Origin: Vicugna pacos
Taxonomy: Eukaryota > Chordata > Mammalia > Artiodactyla > Camelidae
Direction: 5' to 3'
DNA length: 64,000 bases
NCBI RefSeq assembly: GCF_048564905.1
Contig: NC_132989.1
Location: forward strand, 9,159,257 to 9,223,256
Both the position numbers and the translations under genes were made by a program. Shown piece by piece: positions 14,566 through 26,278 of the stretch (position 1 is its first letter; every line of letters starts with the position of its first letter). A model generated the notes under the pieces. The model made no database searches, was not told the DNA's origin, and saw only the letters and a list, made by a program, of their open reading frames with translations.

Positions 14566-16250
14566 GGTTTCTGTGAAAATAAATATTTGGCTAAGGCATT
14601 CTTAATATGTGACTTTATGTCACTTCCTGTCTTTCGCCGGAGAATCTATAAAATGAGGAGATTGGAGGGGATGTTTTGGAAGACACCTTTCTACTGGAAA
14701 TATCCATACGGGGTGGACATTCCTTCAATGGGGGACTTGTGGCCTCAGCTGCTGGGAGTGCTGCCCACAGACGGCCTTCAGCTGGCAGTGAGTTTAGAAA
14801 TTGCCTCGGCGCCTCACCCGCTTCATTACTCCTCCCAGGGTGCACAGGGAGAACTGACTGATGTGGAGTGTGACCACGTTGTAGCCGAACACAGACCCAC
14901 TCTAAAGGGTCATTGTAGTTCAAGAGCTCCCTGTGGGGTCTGCATCGCGGCTCAACTTCTCCCTCTGTGCGCTCCTGCTTCTGTCCCTTCCCTTCCAGAG
15001 GTGCTGGTCCTGAAAGCATCCTTGTCACAAAACTCTAGCTCAAAATCTGCTTATTGGGAAACACAGCCTGTGATACTGTGTTAGTGCCATGTGCTGTCGT
15101 TCCCTGTCCTGACTCCACCAACCCTGTGAAAAGAGTTGGTGATAGCTGGGAAGGCTATTATGTACTGTGTATGGTTTTGAATTTAAACATATTTGGAAAT
15201 AAAGTACATTTCCTTATTGCAAAACTGGGTCTATTTTAGACATTTTAGAACATGTGGGTGTGAAAAAGAGGGAAAATATCCCATTGATTGCCGTGATCAA
15301 TGTCAAAGCTTAAGGAAACTTATGAGACCATATGATTCAGTGGCTTCCAAACTTTTGATACAGTTTGACCTTTAAAAAATGTTTTATATGAAATAAATCT
15401 TAAATATAACCCAATAAACAAAGAGATGAAGTTGGAAGTGCTCTGGATGAAAGTTGGGGCAGGCTGAGCAGCCTAAAGCCCCATCAGATCGGCTCCCCTT
15501 GGCCTCAGTGGACACCTGGAAAGCACTTCGGCGACTTAGAGGCTACTGATTTTGCCTGAGATTCTCATTTCACTCAGACAAGACATGGCTTGCCCAAGGT
15601 TACCCATCACACTAAACTCTGGTCTCTTGACTCTCAGGCCAGAACTTTCCCCACTGTGCTCCACTCAGACTGAATTGAAGGGTTCCTCAGCGCAGGTTAA
15701 CACACGCTGGAGGACAAAATTGGGACTCAAGTGTCAGAGCTGGAGGAAGATAACAAGGAGACAAGGGAAAGCAGATGCAGAAGGAAGACAGCCAAATCCT
15801 GTGCGCGTCACAAAGACTGGAGTCTGCAGGCAGCGCGTGAGTCCGTAGGGATCAGAACACATGGGATCTGCCTCTTGTCCTCTGGAGGCCCCAGGTTCTA
15901 AGATAGGTTCATTCTGGATGAAGTGAAGCAGGTGGAACCAAGTGGGTCAAGGCTTTCTCAGATAAACGCAGAGAAGCAGCGTCTGGGCTTGCAATGGGTT
16001 GGACCACTGTCACTGCAGCCCTTAGGACAGTAGCTGGCATTTAGCAGATGAGCAATAAAAAATGGATGAATGAACAAATGCATTAGAAAATGAATGCATC
16101 ATTAAACTCTTAAAAACCTGTCTAAGAGTATATCGCCCCTCCCTCCATGTGTTCAGGAAAATAATGTCAGTCTTTGAATGACAAAGGTCCCTGGAAGGGC
16201 CTCTTCTCTTTAAATAGCATACGTGAACTGCAGATCCTGGCTTTACTTGT
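14566..16250. other. Intergenic with minor repeat scraps
   Basis: Mostly unassigned. An L2-end scrap is at about 16005-16080 ('agtagctggcatttagcaga', then 'gaatgaacaaatg'). The 165 aa open frame at 14587-15084 has no recognisable domain. Confidence 0.4.
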
Positions 16251-16256
16251 GTTTTT

Positions 16257-16297
16257 TTCTTTCTTTCTTTCTTTCTTTTTTTTTTTTTTTTTTTTTT
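16257..16297. repeat. (TTTC)n / poly(T) tract
   Basis: Four to five TTTC units run into about 20 T. This is probably the expanded tail of the adjacent minus-strand SINE. Confidence 0.85.
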
Positions 16298-16420
16298 GAG
16301 CGGGGGGGTGGTAATTAGTTTTATTTATTTATTTGTTTTTAGAGGAAGTACTGGGGATTGAACCCAGGACCTCATGCATGCTAAACGTGTGCTCTACCAC
16401 TTGAACTATACCCTCCCCCC
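16278..16420 (-). mobile_element. Camelid tRNA-Ala-derived SINE (Vic-1 type)
   Basis: Reverse-complement head: 'ggggattgaacccaggacct' (B box), 'catgcatgctaaacgtgtgc', then the A-box side up to ccctcccccc. The T-rich tail lies on the left. Confidence 0.88.
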
Positions 16421-16679
16421 ACTTTATTTCTAATTGTAATGTTTTGTCCCTCATTTTTTTTGCCTTAATTGTTGCCTTTAAACTATTGCATAAAAATATT
16501 ATTTATCTTGATTACTGAGTTCTTCCTCCTCCTCCTCAATTTTGCATGTGAGACAAGTGCCTCACGTACCTTACCTTGGTCCCAGCCCTGATGTGAAGTG
16601 ATACCCAAAGCAGGCAGCGTGTATGTGTGCACACTTGCCATGCAGGAAAGGGCGTTTTCCTTCTTTCTTTTGCTTTTGT

Positions 16680-16950
16680 TCAATACTCATCTTTCAACAA
16701 AAATATATTCAGCACTGGCTGTGTGTGAGGCTGTGCTGGGAGCTGTCAGAGCTTATCTGATGCCCAGATAAGTTAGGAACTTAGCTATAGCCACAGAAAT
16801 AAAGCAGGTGCATAATGACAACTTAAAGTACAGAAGTGCTGTAAGTGTAAAGTAGAGGCTACGAGTGGGTGTAGACGTCATTTTTATTTGGGTGAACTTG
16901 AAGAAACTTTCCGGAGAAGGTCGCATTGGAGATGGACTTTAAAAGGGTTG
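16680..16950 (-). mobile_element. L2/MIR-related remnant
   Basis: Has 'caacaaaaatatattcagca', 'gctgtgctgggagctg' and 'gagaaggtcgcattggagat', the pattern read on the reverse of many L2 copies. Divergent, so the family call is tentative. Confidence 0.45.
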
Positions 16951-17079
16951 GATACAACCCAGATCCTTTTGGGAGTGTGTGGAAAAAAAATCAAGCAACC
17001 AATAAAATAGATTTTGTGATGATTCAAAAACAAGTACGATAATGCCCAGCTACCTTTTCTTTGATGACATTCCACGTAA

Positions 17080-17715
17080 CAAAGTAAATATAGACTTTAA
17101 TCACAGTAACAGGTACAGCAGATAATTTAAAAGGGCTTACCTGCCTTTCTGTAGGATGCTAAATCCTTTTAAAGTTCTTCAGCCTGCAAGAGACAACTGA
17201 CATCGTTTCTCAGGGGGACCTCGTATGTGGGACACGAATCTGTTACAAAACAACTGTAAACTCAGGGTTACTGCTGCCCCCTGCTGCTACAGAGCGGTGT
17301 AGCAAGCCAAGCAACCTGGACATCCTCCTGACCAATCTGTAGCCCACACGAGTGGGTTGTTGAGATTGTTTAGTGATAAGGTCATTAGCACCATGAAACA
17401 ACAGCATCAGCGAAAGTGATGATTAGGAGTGGAAACCAAATAGCAGACTGCAGAGAATGACGCATTTGCGATGACACTCACCCAAAGCGCTTTGTTTTAA
17501 CAATATATATGAGCTCATAAACATCATACGACAGGAGAGAGCAGGAGCTGGAGATGAACAATCTGATTTGCTTCCATATTTTTCTGCCTGGGCTTATTAA
17601 TAAGCAGAGACACAGTGTAACTGACTAATAAGAGTTCGGAGATTATTATTTATGAACCTGTCTACCAATGACAAAAGGGAGTGAGACCCACAAAATCAGT
17701 AGATTAAATGTGCTG
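17080..17715. other. Repeat-poor block, candidate conserved noncoding sequence
   Basis: About 630 bp in which I recognise no repeat, flanked on both sides by LINE debris. It carries AT-rich homeobox-like words (cttattaataag near 17593) and a CTCF-like core at 17276-17287. No open frame of note. Regulatory function is inference only. Confidence 0.35.
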
Positions 17716-17729
17716 GAACATTTGGACTC

Positions 17730-18845
17730 CTACATGCTGGGGAAAAAATCTTTATGACCTTGCATTAGGCAAAGATTTATTGGATAGGACACAAAAAGTA
17801 TGAGCCATAAAATAAAACAATTGATAAATAGGACTTCATCGAAACTAAAAACTTCTGCTCTTTGAAAGACACTGTTAAGAAAATGAAAAGATGAGCCACA
17901 GATTGGGAGAAAATAAATATAAATAACAAAACACATATCTGACAAGGAACTTTCATCCTGTGTGTGTGTGTGTCTTGTGTGTGTGCTCTTAAAACTCAAT
18001 AGTAAGAAAACAAACAAGCCAGTTAAAAATATGCAAAAAATTTGAACACACAGTTCACCAAAGAAAACATATATATGGCAAATAAGTACACAAAATATAC
18101 TCGATGCTAGGGAAATGCAAATTAAAACCACCATATAGCTACTAGAGTCTCAAAAAGGAAAAGACCAAGTGCAGAGGAGGATGGAGAGCAGTTGCAACTC
18201 TTCCAGTTTGCTGGTGGAAATGAAAAGTGACAGTCTCCTTAGAAAACTGCCTGACACTTTCTTATATAGTTAAACATGTAACTGCTGTAACGCCTTGCCA
18301 TCCATTCCTGTGTGGTTACTAAGAAGACATGAAAACACTATGTCCATGTGTATGTGAATGTTCATAGGACTGAGAATAACCCAAATGTCCATCAACTGAT
18401 GAATGAATAAATGAATTATGGTACATCCACACAATGCAATACTCTTTCCCTGTGGAAAGGAACAGATTATTAATACATGCAGCAACACTGATGGACCTCA
18501 ACAGTTTTACACTGATGGACCTCAACAGTTTTATGCTAAGTGAGAGAAGCCAGACACAAAAGTCTATATACTGCAAGATTCCACTTACATGATATTTTGG
18601 AAAAGGCAGAAGCATATGAACAGAAATCAGATCTGTGGTTACCAGGGGCTGGGAGTGAAGGAGGGGACTGAATACTAAGGAGGCACAAAAGGAATTGCTT
18701 GGGGATGATGCAAACATTCTATGTCTTAATTCTGGTGGTAGTGGTTATAGGACAGCATGTGTTAAGCAAAACTCATTGAACTGTTCACTTGAAGTTAATT
18801 TTACTGTATGTAAATTATACCTCAATAAACCTAACCTTAAAAAAA
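17730..18845 (+). mobile_element. Old L1 (L1M), ORF2 3' end through 3' UTR
   Basis: Decayed ORF2 3' coding text ('gacttcatcgaaactaaaaa', 'ttctgctctttgaaagacac', 'gaactttcatcctg') runs into the L1M 3' UTR. It ends with 'aaattatacctcaataaacc' and an A tail. A (TG)n run (17959-17985) and a 24 bp tandem duplication (18485-18532) lie inside. Confidence 0.85.
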
Positions 18846-19229
18846 TCAACAGGATGGAAAAAAAGTGTGAATATTTCTGTCTGCCACTTAGGATCAAATG
18901 ATAAAAATTATATTCTTTATCATATTCCAAGCTCTTAAAACAGTAAGATGCTAGTTACCATGTACCCTGCCTGTTACTGCCCCCTTATCTCCTTGTACCC
19001 TCCCTTTGTTTATTAGTCATGGAGCACACAGTCTCCCTTCCTGTCTCTAACTTAGGAGGATCATGGCAGCCTCTGGCTCCTTATCTGCTGTCTCCAAGAT
19101 ATTTGCACAGTTGATGCCTTCTTATCACTCATGTCTTAGCGCCCAAGTTATCTCCTAGCAGAGGCTACCCTGGTCACCTTCTATAAGGTAGCTACCTCCC
19201 ATTCTGTTGGATAAAGAGGTCTGAGTCAA

Positions 19230-19480
19230 AGGAGAGAGTGTTGCCAGAGCCTAGGTATCACCTGGATATTATGACCTGGATGACATCCTAGTAAGAACTG
19301 AGAACTGAGTCCCAGCACAATTCAAATGATCAAATGGGCTGGATGCTGCTGAGAGTAGAGTAAAATGAGGACTAAGCATGCCCATTGGAGGTCAAAGCGT
19401 AGGTCACACCGGTCTCAGTGAAGGGAGAAAAGCCTGATTGGGGTATGCTCAAAAGTGAAGAGGTTTCTTCAGGAAATAAA
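19230..19480 (-). mobile_element. L2 fragment
   Basis: Contains 'gctgctgagagtagagtaaa', 'aatgaggactaagcatg' and 'gaaaagcctgattggggta', the reverse complement of an internal L2 region. Confidence 0.7.
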
Positions 19481-20399
19481 CTGATGTCAGGGGGAAATTG
19501 AGATGGAGGAAGGAACCTATAGATTAAAAGGTGATTAGAAGATACACCAGCCAGTCACACAGGGGTGAACTTTATTGGATCCTCAGACAATTGGTATCCA
19601 AATATGACTTGATTCTGATGATATTAAATAATTATTAATTGATTATTTTATTATTTGATTTTTAAATGAGACAATGGTTCTGTGGTTATGTGGGGGGGGG
19701 GGAAGAGGAGTCCTTATCTTTTAAAAATGCAAGCTGGACTGAAACAATGTCTATGGGTAGATAATTGTTAAAGTCAGGTGATGAATTCACTGTTCTCTCT
19801 ACTTTTGTATATGTTTGGAACTCTCCAATAGTAAGTTTCAAAAAACGAAATCAAAGAATCTTATATTAAAGAGGTAAAGTTGAGAGCTTTCATCAGAATA
19901 ACAACCTTATCTTTTTATGTGCAACATACTCTTGTAAGATTCTCACAAGTTTAGAAATGTGTGATACTTCTTATAAAAATAACCTCCAAAAGAAACCGTT
20001 AAGTTTGATTTAAAAAAAAAAACTTGTTAATTTTTCGCCTGGAAGTAGAATAGAATCTCAATTCCTAAATAAAAATAAAAGTGAATGGATGGTAAGTAAT
20101 GCAAACTAATAATATATTACTGATTCCCAATCATGTTCATAAATATTTCCAGATTACAAAATACATAACCAGCATATAAAATCCAGTCTGATTTTTTAAA
20201 TGTTATTTTTACAGTGGCTAACAGTCGATATCATTTTTTTAAAACATCTTCTCTGTATTTTCTAACGTTTATGTAAGGCATATGGATGCCTTAATTTTAA
20301 CCGTTAAAATTTTTTTTTTAATTTTAAAAAAAGGAACGCAGCTACCAGCTGCTACTTTTATTGATGGAAAGTACAGAGACCCTCCGCCACTCCAAACCC
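19481..20399. other. AT-rich spacer upstream of MED7 promoter
   Basis: No gene or confident repeat. There is a G9 run near 19693 and many A/T runs. Confidence 0.4.
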
Positions 20400-21060
20400 C
20401 ACGGCCACCGTCGAACTGCGGGGAGAAGGAGGCGAATATGCGCAGGCGCAATACCTAGCCATCAATCTGAGGCGGGACTTGAGCCTCGAGTAAAGGACAG
20501 CTCTTTCAGCCAATCAAGGGACAGTATCAGTGGTTTCTTCCTGGAGGTGGAGGCCGGAAGTTAGATTTCGGCTGCGGCAGCGAAGGCGGCTACCGGTGTA
20601 AAACCCCTAAGCTGAGGTGAGTGGGCGGCGACGGCTTGGGGCTCCGTTCCGCTCGCATTTCTCTTTCCGGACCCCGCGGCTTTCTCGGGGCGGGCTGGGA
20701 ATAAGGGGGGGCCTGGCGTCGAGTGCTGTCGCCCGCCTTCCTCCCCGGCGTCCCTCAGAGAGCGCGGCCTCCTCGCCGCTCGCGGAGCCCCCAGGTGGGC
20801 CGCCCGGCGGAAGGTGCCCTCCGCGCGGCGGCTCGGGGCTTCCTCCGAGTGGGGCAGCCGAGCCCCGCAGGAGGTCGGGAGACCTCTGTTCCAGCCCCGC
20901 GCCGTCGGGTTGCTAAGCCGTGTGGCCTCGGCGAGTCGTTCGGCGTCTCCGGACTTTGTCATGTGGGATGTGCAGCCCCGCTGTTTCTCCTCGGGGAGCA
21001 GCCCTGAAGTCAGGTGAATTAACGGGAGGCGGGGAAGGAGGTAGATGCCACGCCCCATTC
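20400..21060 (+). promoter_or_regulatory. MED7: CpG-island promoter of MED7
   Basis: The only strongly CpG-rich block in the window. Seen in order: a palindromic NRF1-type site TGCGCAGGCGCA (20439-20450), a GC box (ggcggga, 20471), CCAAT (20510-20514) and an ETS/GABP-type CCGGAAGT (20554-20561), then the first donor gtgagt at 20617. This is the usual TATA-less housekeeping layout, which fits a Mediator subunit. Transcription probably starts within tens of bases of the ETS site; that is inferred. Confidence 0.82.
20562..20616 (+). other. MED7: MED7 exon 1 (noncoding), 5' limit uncertain
   Basis: Ends at gctgag just before gtgagt, a strong donor. It has no ATG that would compete with the MED7 start in exon 2. 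The 5' limit is a guess from the ETS site. Confidence 0.65.
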
Positions 21061-21384
21061 ACAGTAGACGAGATGAGTCAGACGTCTCGGGATGGGACTC
21101 TGGAATTCCTTTCTTTGTTTCTTTTTCTTTTCTTTTCTTTTTAAAATTAAATCCTGCAGAACGGAACAAACAGTAGAAGGTCGATCTTGAGTCTAGTAAG
21201 CAGCAAAGATGCTTGGCGCTGGTTTTACTGAAAACCTCCTTCGTCTTTGACAAATTCAGTCTAGAGAAGTGATAGAGAAATAAACATGATTTCTGCAATA
21301 TGTCCGTTCCCTTTTGTACTGATAGACGCTTCATAGTTCATTGATTTCGGAGAGCTTGTACTGCGCAGTTACAAGGACCAAGGG

Positions 21385-21590
21385 TCAGAATTCCTGCTGT
21401 GCCATTTACTAGCCTGTTGATCTGGTTGCAAACACTTCCCCCCGGTGAGACTTGGGAATCCTCTGTTCTTAAATGAAACTGATAATAGTGCTTAACTCAT
21501 AGGATTGTTATGAAGATTAAGTAAGAGGGGTTATAAAACAGTGGTACCTGTCACTTAGTTGGCCTTCGGGAAATGACAGCTTAAGTAGAG
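21385..21590 (+). mobile_element. MIR SINE
   Basis: Core text 'tgtgccatttactagcctgt', 'gaaactgataatagtgctta' and 'cataggattgttatgaagat'. Confidence 0.75.
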
Positions 21591-21879
21591 GAATACACAT
21601 GGTGCTGAGAAACACAAAACAGGACTTTAATCTTAAAAGGCTTGAGTAGGGTGAAACCTGGGTTAAAATTTATTTAGAAGTACCAAATCATGCTGATTCT
21701 ATGATTTTTGGTAATTGTGTGGTTATAAGAGAACGTTCTTGTTTGGCGGATACCCATTAAAGCACTTGGGGATAAAAAGATGAGAGACCAATAAGGCAAA
21801 TGAGGGAAAATGTTAACATTTGGAGAATCTGGGTAAAGAACATGGAATATTCTTTGTACTATTCATACAACTTTTCTGT

Positions 21880-22260
21880 GAGTTTGAATTTACGTTTGAA
21901 AGTTTAAAAAAGTTCCTTGAAACTCTTTGCAACTGTGGTAAATGTATTGTAAATAAATGAAATCGTGCACAGTGTTTATAACGCTCCGTCCTGTGCACTT
22001 TAACTCCTTTTTTCCTAATGGCTGTATTATATGGATGTATTTTCACCAGCCCTGGAATTGATGAAGTTATGGATTATTTCCAGCTTTTCCTGTTCTTTTC
22101 AAACAGTGCTGCATTAAACATACTTACACACATTGTTGTGTACTTGTACCAATATTTTTATAGGATAAATTTCTAGAAACAGAATTTTGGGGTCAAAGAA
22201 TATCAGCATTTAAATTTTTGAGTCTGTCACATTAAATTCCAAATAAATGTATTTGTTTCT
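21880..22260 (-). mobile_element. Old L1 (L1M) fragment
   Basis: Reads 'ttatttccagcttttcctgt', 'aacagtgctgcattaaacat' and 'ggataaatttctagaaacag', typical reversed L1M 3' text. Confidence 0.75.
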
Positions 22261-22679
22261 TTTCCTAAAAGTTGTGTATGATAATTCCTAGTATTGTCTT
22301 GGTGTTACCAGGCTACCGCCTGAGTGTGTTATGTGGTGGTTGTGATGGTGGCTTCTTTGAGAGCCAAGGTGAGTGGATGCTGTCCACCCTAGAAGGCTTC
22401 CTGCAGGGTCGGAATAGCTAAGAGCCTGCTTCGAAAATTGGGGTGACCATTCTGATTTAGGGACTGCCACACTGAAGATTTTCTAATATTTGTTGAGTGA
22501 TGGAATGTTTGAAATCTTGATAATCTGGTAGATGAAAAGTCCTTTTTAAAATTTACTTTTAACAGTGTGTAATTTGAATGTTTCCCTGCCTTTATCCAGC
22601 ATTTGCGTTTTCATTGTCATCTTTTGCCTATTTTTCTGTTAATTTTTTAAAATGCAAGGCTCTTTAAGAAACTCATTCT

Positions 22680-22780
22680 GGGGGAGGGTAATAATAGCTA
22701 AGTGGGAGAGCTCATGCTTAGCCTGCATGAGGTCCTGGGTTCAAGCCCCAGTACCACCATTAAAAAACAAACAAACAAAA
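22680..22780 (+). mobile_element. Camelid tRNA-Ala-derived SINE (Vic-1 type)
   Basis: 'ggggagggtaataatagcta', then 'gcatgaggtcctgggttc' and an (ACAAA)n tail. The A box is slightly eroded. Confidence 0.87.
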
Positions 22781-22909
22781 ATCCTCCTTGAATGGACCTT
22801 TATTGAGATTCTGGCACCTTCTAGACATTGTTTGAAATGCTGGAGGTAGAGTTGTGAACAAGACAGGAAATTTCTTAAGTCGTAGTGCTTTTCTAATGGG
22901 GATGGAGTC

Positions 22910-23100
22910 AGAAAATATGTTTTTTAAAAATCAAAATAAAATTTCTAGTATTTGCCCTTTGTTAGCTTGCAAACATTCTTCCAGGAATGCAATTGAGTTG
23001 TCTTTTAATTTTGCTTCTGATATATTTTTCTATATGGAATTTTTAGATTTATTTCTGGCAATCAGATCTGTTGGTCTTTTGTAGTACCCTTAAAATGTGT
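22910..23100 (-). mobile_element. Old L1 (L1M) fragment, tentative
   Basis: AT-rich text ending 'caatcagatctgttggtctt' resembles reversed L1 3' regions. Confidence 0.4.
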
Positions 23101-23189
23101 AGTTATTTCTTGTCTGTTTTCCTTGATTGTGTGCAACATGAGGATGGATGCAGTATTTCTTGTTTATCCTTGAAAGATAGTGTAGTGTT

Positions 23190-23390
23190 TGAGATCTTTA
23201 GACTCTGGCTTCTTTCTTTCCTCTGTGACTTCATGCAAGTGGCGCAGGCTTTCTCAGCCACAGTGGTCTCTAAAATGGAAAGAGAACCTTTATTTTCTCA
23301 GATTTCTCACAACCATGAGAAAAGTAGAACCGTGTCTGGCACGTAATATGCAGTCACATGGTATCTATCATCATAGTCATCATGCCTGGA
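23190..23390 (+). mobile_element. MIR SINE
   Basis: Contains 'agactctggcttctttcttt', 'cctctgtgacttcatgcaag' and 'ccgtgtctggcacgtaatat', in MIR order. Confidence 0.65.
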
Positions 23391-24213
23391 TACTCATTGT
23401 TACATATTAGAAAAATGGTAAATATTTGAAGGAGTGAATACACATTAAGGATGTTTGTACCTGCTTCCAAATTCCCATTGATTTAGAGCCCTCTTAAAAT
23501 GAATGGAGCCATCAACAAATGTTTGAAACTTACGTGGACAGTTGTGGACATGGTGAGAACTGTGGTAGTCACAGTCTTTCCCCTCTTGGAGCTTACAGTC
23601 TGGTTGAGGGGACAAATCAGATACTAGCACAAAGCATAAAGGAGGGGAGGCAGCATCTGCTTTTGATGAATAATAAGAAAAGTTGTGTCTTTAGAGGTGA
23701 GATTTTAAGCTGGTGCTTGAAGCAGGAAGAAAAGCATATAGGAAGACCCAAAGGCAGGAAAGGTTGGTGTAAAGAATTGTGTAAGAATACTAGAAGACAA
23801 TATTGCTAGGTTATGAGGGAGAAGAACAGTAGTGAAAACAAACAGATCCCTGGGGAGACTGTCGTATTCCAGGTAAGAGGGAATGGTGTCTTAGTTAGAA
23901 CTGGTGAATTTGAGATTGTAAAGGTTTGGAATCAACAGGACTTGATAAATTTGGCAGTGATAGTGTGGAGAAGAGGTCAATAAAAGTGGAGGATTAAGAT
24001 AACCTTTATGTTTCTGGCTTGAAACGCTAGGTGGATAATGGGGACATTTTACTGAGACAGGGGAGATTCAAACTGAGAGGAAGTGGTTTAGAGTGTGTAT
24101 GTATAGTAGATGGAATAAAAGAACTCCTTTTTTTTTGTTTTTTAAGTTTAAATGCCCTATGAGACATCCAGAAGGAGCCCAGAAGCAGTCTGGACTGGGA
24201 TGTAAAGTCAAGT

Positions 24214-24560
24214 CAAGAGAAAAACAAATACTGTATGGTATCACTTAAATGTGGATCCAAGAACTATACAATTGAATCTATATACAAAACAAACAGGCAC
24301 GTAGATAACAAATTCACAATTACCAAAGGGGAGAGGGAGGGAGGGGCAAAATGGGAATATGGGATTAACACATACAAACTACTACACATAAAATAGATAA
24401 GCAACAAGAATTTACTGTATAGTACAGGGAATTATATTCAATATCTTGTAGTAACCTATAATGGAATACTATCTGAAAAAAAAAACTGAATCACTTTGCT
24501 ATACACTGGAAACTAACACAATATTGTAAATCAGCTATACTTCAATTAAAAAAAAAAGTC
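24214..24560 (+). mobile_element. L1 3' end inserted in L2
   Basis: Cetartiodactyl-type L1 3' UTR: 'acaaatactgtatggtatca', 'tttactgtatagtacaggga', 'ctatacactggaaactaaca', then 'cttcaattaaaa' and an A tail. aaagtcaag before and aaagtcagg after may be the target-site duplication. Confidence 0.85.
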
Positions 24561-24577
24561 AGGAGTCATAAACATAG

Positions 24578-24802
24578 ACCAGGTTTCTCCACTTTGCACA
24601 ATATATTGACATTTGAGGCTGGTTAATTTTTTGTGGTGGGAGAGCAGTCCTGTGCCTTGTATGTTTACAGCATTCCCAGCCTCAACTCATTAGAAGCCAG
24701 TAGAGCCACCCACTCCCAGACTGTGACAACTAAAAAACATCTCCAGACCTTGCCATATGTCTTCTGGTGGGCAGAATTGCCCCTGATTGAGAACCACTGA
24801 CA
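24578..24802 (-). mobile_element. MER20 (hAT-Charlie) element
   Basis: Runs from 'ccaggtttctccactttgca' through 'cctgtgccttgtatgtttac' to the end 'cctgattgagaaccactg'. Reversed this gives the MER20 start CAGTGGTTCTCAA. Nearly full length (~220 bp). Confidence 0.85.
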
Positions 24803-26130
24803 GAAATGGTATTCAGAGCTGTGGAATTGACTGAGATCACCCAAGGGAGAACATAAAACAGAGGTCTAAAACTAGTGGCCAGCAGGCCACAAAGATTGTT
24901 GCAGATAAGTTCTTTTTGACCTTGACATTTAGTGGAATTGATTACCAGTATTTTTTAAAATTGAGAGATTTCACATAAAAATCTGAAATTTTGTCCTATC
25001 TTGAAAAATCAGGAAACTGAGGAACAGTGACTCTTCATTCCCTCATGAATGCTAGAGGCTGTGGGCTGAGATCTGGCGTGCGTGCGTGGGCTCAGTTCAC
25101 CCTGATCCCTGCCCCATGGTGCGTTACTCTTCATGTTGCCTGCGTTTTCCCATTGGCATTTGAGTTTGTGATTCCCTAAATTAGGGCAGCCCTCTGAGTG
25201 ATGCCACCATTAAAATTTGGGTAGAGAAGGGGGTGCACTGAAGGAGACGGAGTGGCCAGTGAGGTAGGAGGAAAACAAATGTAGGATCGCAGAGGCTGAG
25301 GGAGTAGGAATGTGCTGAAAAGGAAGAAAATGCTGGTGAGAGATGAAGATCATCTTAGAAAAATGTCGGCTGGATTTAGTGCTGTGGTGATTGTGGATGA
25401 CCTTGATGAGCAGTTTTTGGGGAGGTGGGAGGTTGAAGCGAGGCTGGATAGTGACAAAAGTGGATATGCAGAAGGCTAGTAGAGCACTGTGTTGTGGGCT
25501 GGTGCAGTTACAGTAACTCAGGATGTGCCCATGGCCACTGCCTCAGTGACTCACGGCAGCATCCTGGTCCACCGCTGTGGCTTGGTGGAAACTCAGAGCT
25601 GTCCCACAGCTGTCCTTTGTACCTCACAAATTGCAAGTATAAAACTGCCTCTAGTATGTTACTTGTCATCTCTGATCTTCAATGTGTTATATCTTGAAAG
25701 TCTAGTAAGATCAGTCTAAATGAGCACTTGGATTCTTCTCATTTTGTGATGTACCTAAGTTGGAAATGGATTAATAGAGGTGGTTGTAGCTGTTGAAGAT
25801 TGCACTTGGGTTTGAAATTTCTGTAGTAGATGTGGAAAAGTTAATGTGCCTATAAAAATTGTAGCGTATATTACAGGAAAAAAGGATATAGAATTGGATC
25901 ATTTTATCAGATAAGCTTAAATGGTGAGAGGTGTCTGGAATATAGCAATATTAATTTTGTCAAAGAGTTTCTTAGCGTTATAAGGAGATCAATCTATAAT
26001 ATAAAACAGAAGTGATTGTAACATGAGATGGGGTGACAGCATGTGTAGTTTGACTGCAGAGAGGAGTAGAGAAATGGAGCATAATTAGTGAGGGGTATGG
26101 AATCCAGAAGATTTCCTTTCTAGGTGAAAA

Positions 26131-26278
26131 TACAGTTGACCCCTGAACAGCTAGGAAGTGAGGGGTGCCTGCCCTCTGTGTAGTTGGAAATCTGAGTGTA
26201 ACTTATAATTGGCCCTTCGTGCCTGCAGTTCCTTCATATTTGCAGTTCTGCATCTGAGGATTCAATCAACCGTAGTCA
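26131..26278 (+). mobile_element. Tigger-type DNA transposon remnant
   Basis: Starts with 'acagttgacccctgaacagc' and includes 'attggcccttcgtgcctgca' and 'catctgaggattcaatcaac', which are Tigger-family ends. It stops about 57 bp before the MED7 exon 2 acceptor. Confidence 0.7.

Larger units (their letters stand above)
23505..25480 (-). mobile_element. L2 (LINE2), long decayed copy interrupted by L1 and MER20
   Basis: Read on the reverse strand this follows L2: an 'attgaatgaatg...caacaaatg'-type 3' end near 23510, then 'gcccctatgagacatccag'-like text near 24155-24175. It resumes after the insertions with 'gagatcacccaagggagaac' (24834) and 'gtggccagtgaggtaggagg' (25252), and ends near 25450. 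About 1.4 kb of L2 remains, split by the two younger elements. No reading frame survives. Confidence 0.75.

Noticed and set aside
14587-15084. 165 aa plus-strand open frame
   Set aside because: No domain, and composition like the neighbouring spacer.
20561-21058. 165 aa minus-strand frame and plus-strand frames in the CpG island
   Set aside because: High-GC sequence is poor in stop codons. Arg/Pro/Ala-rich products without domains, overlapping a promoter.
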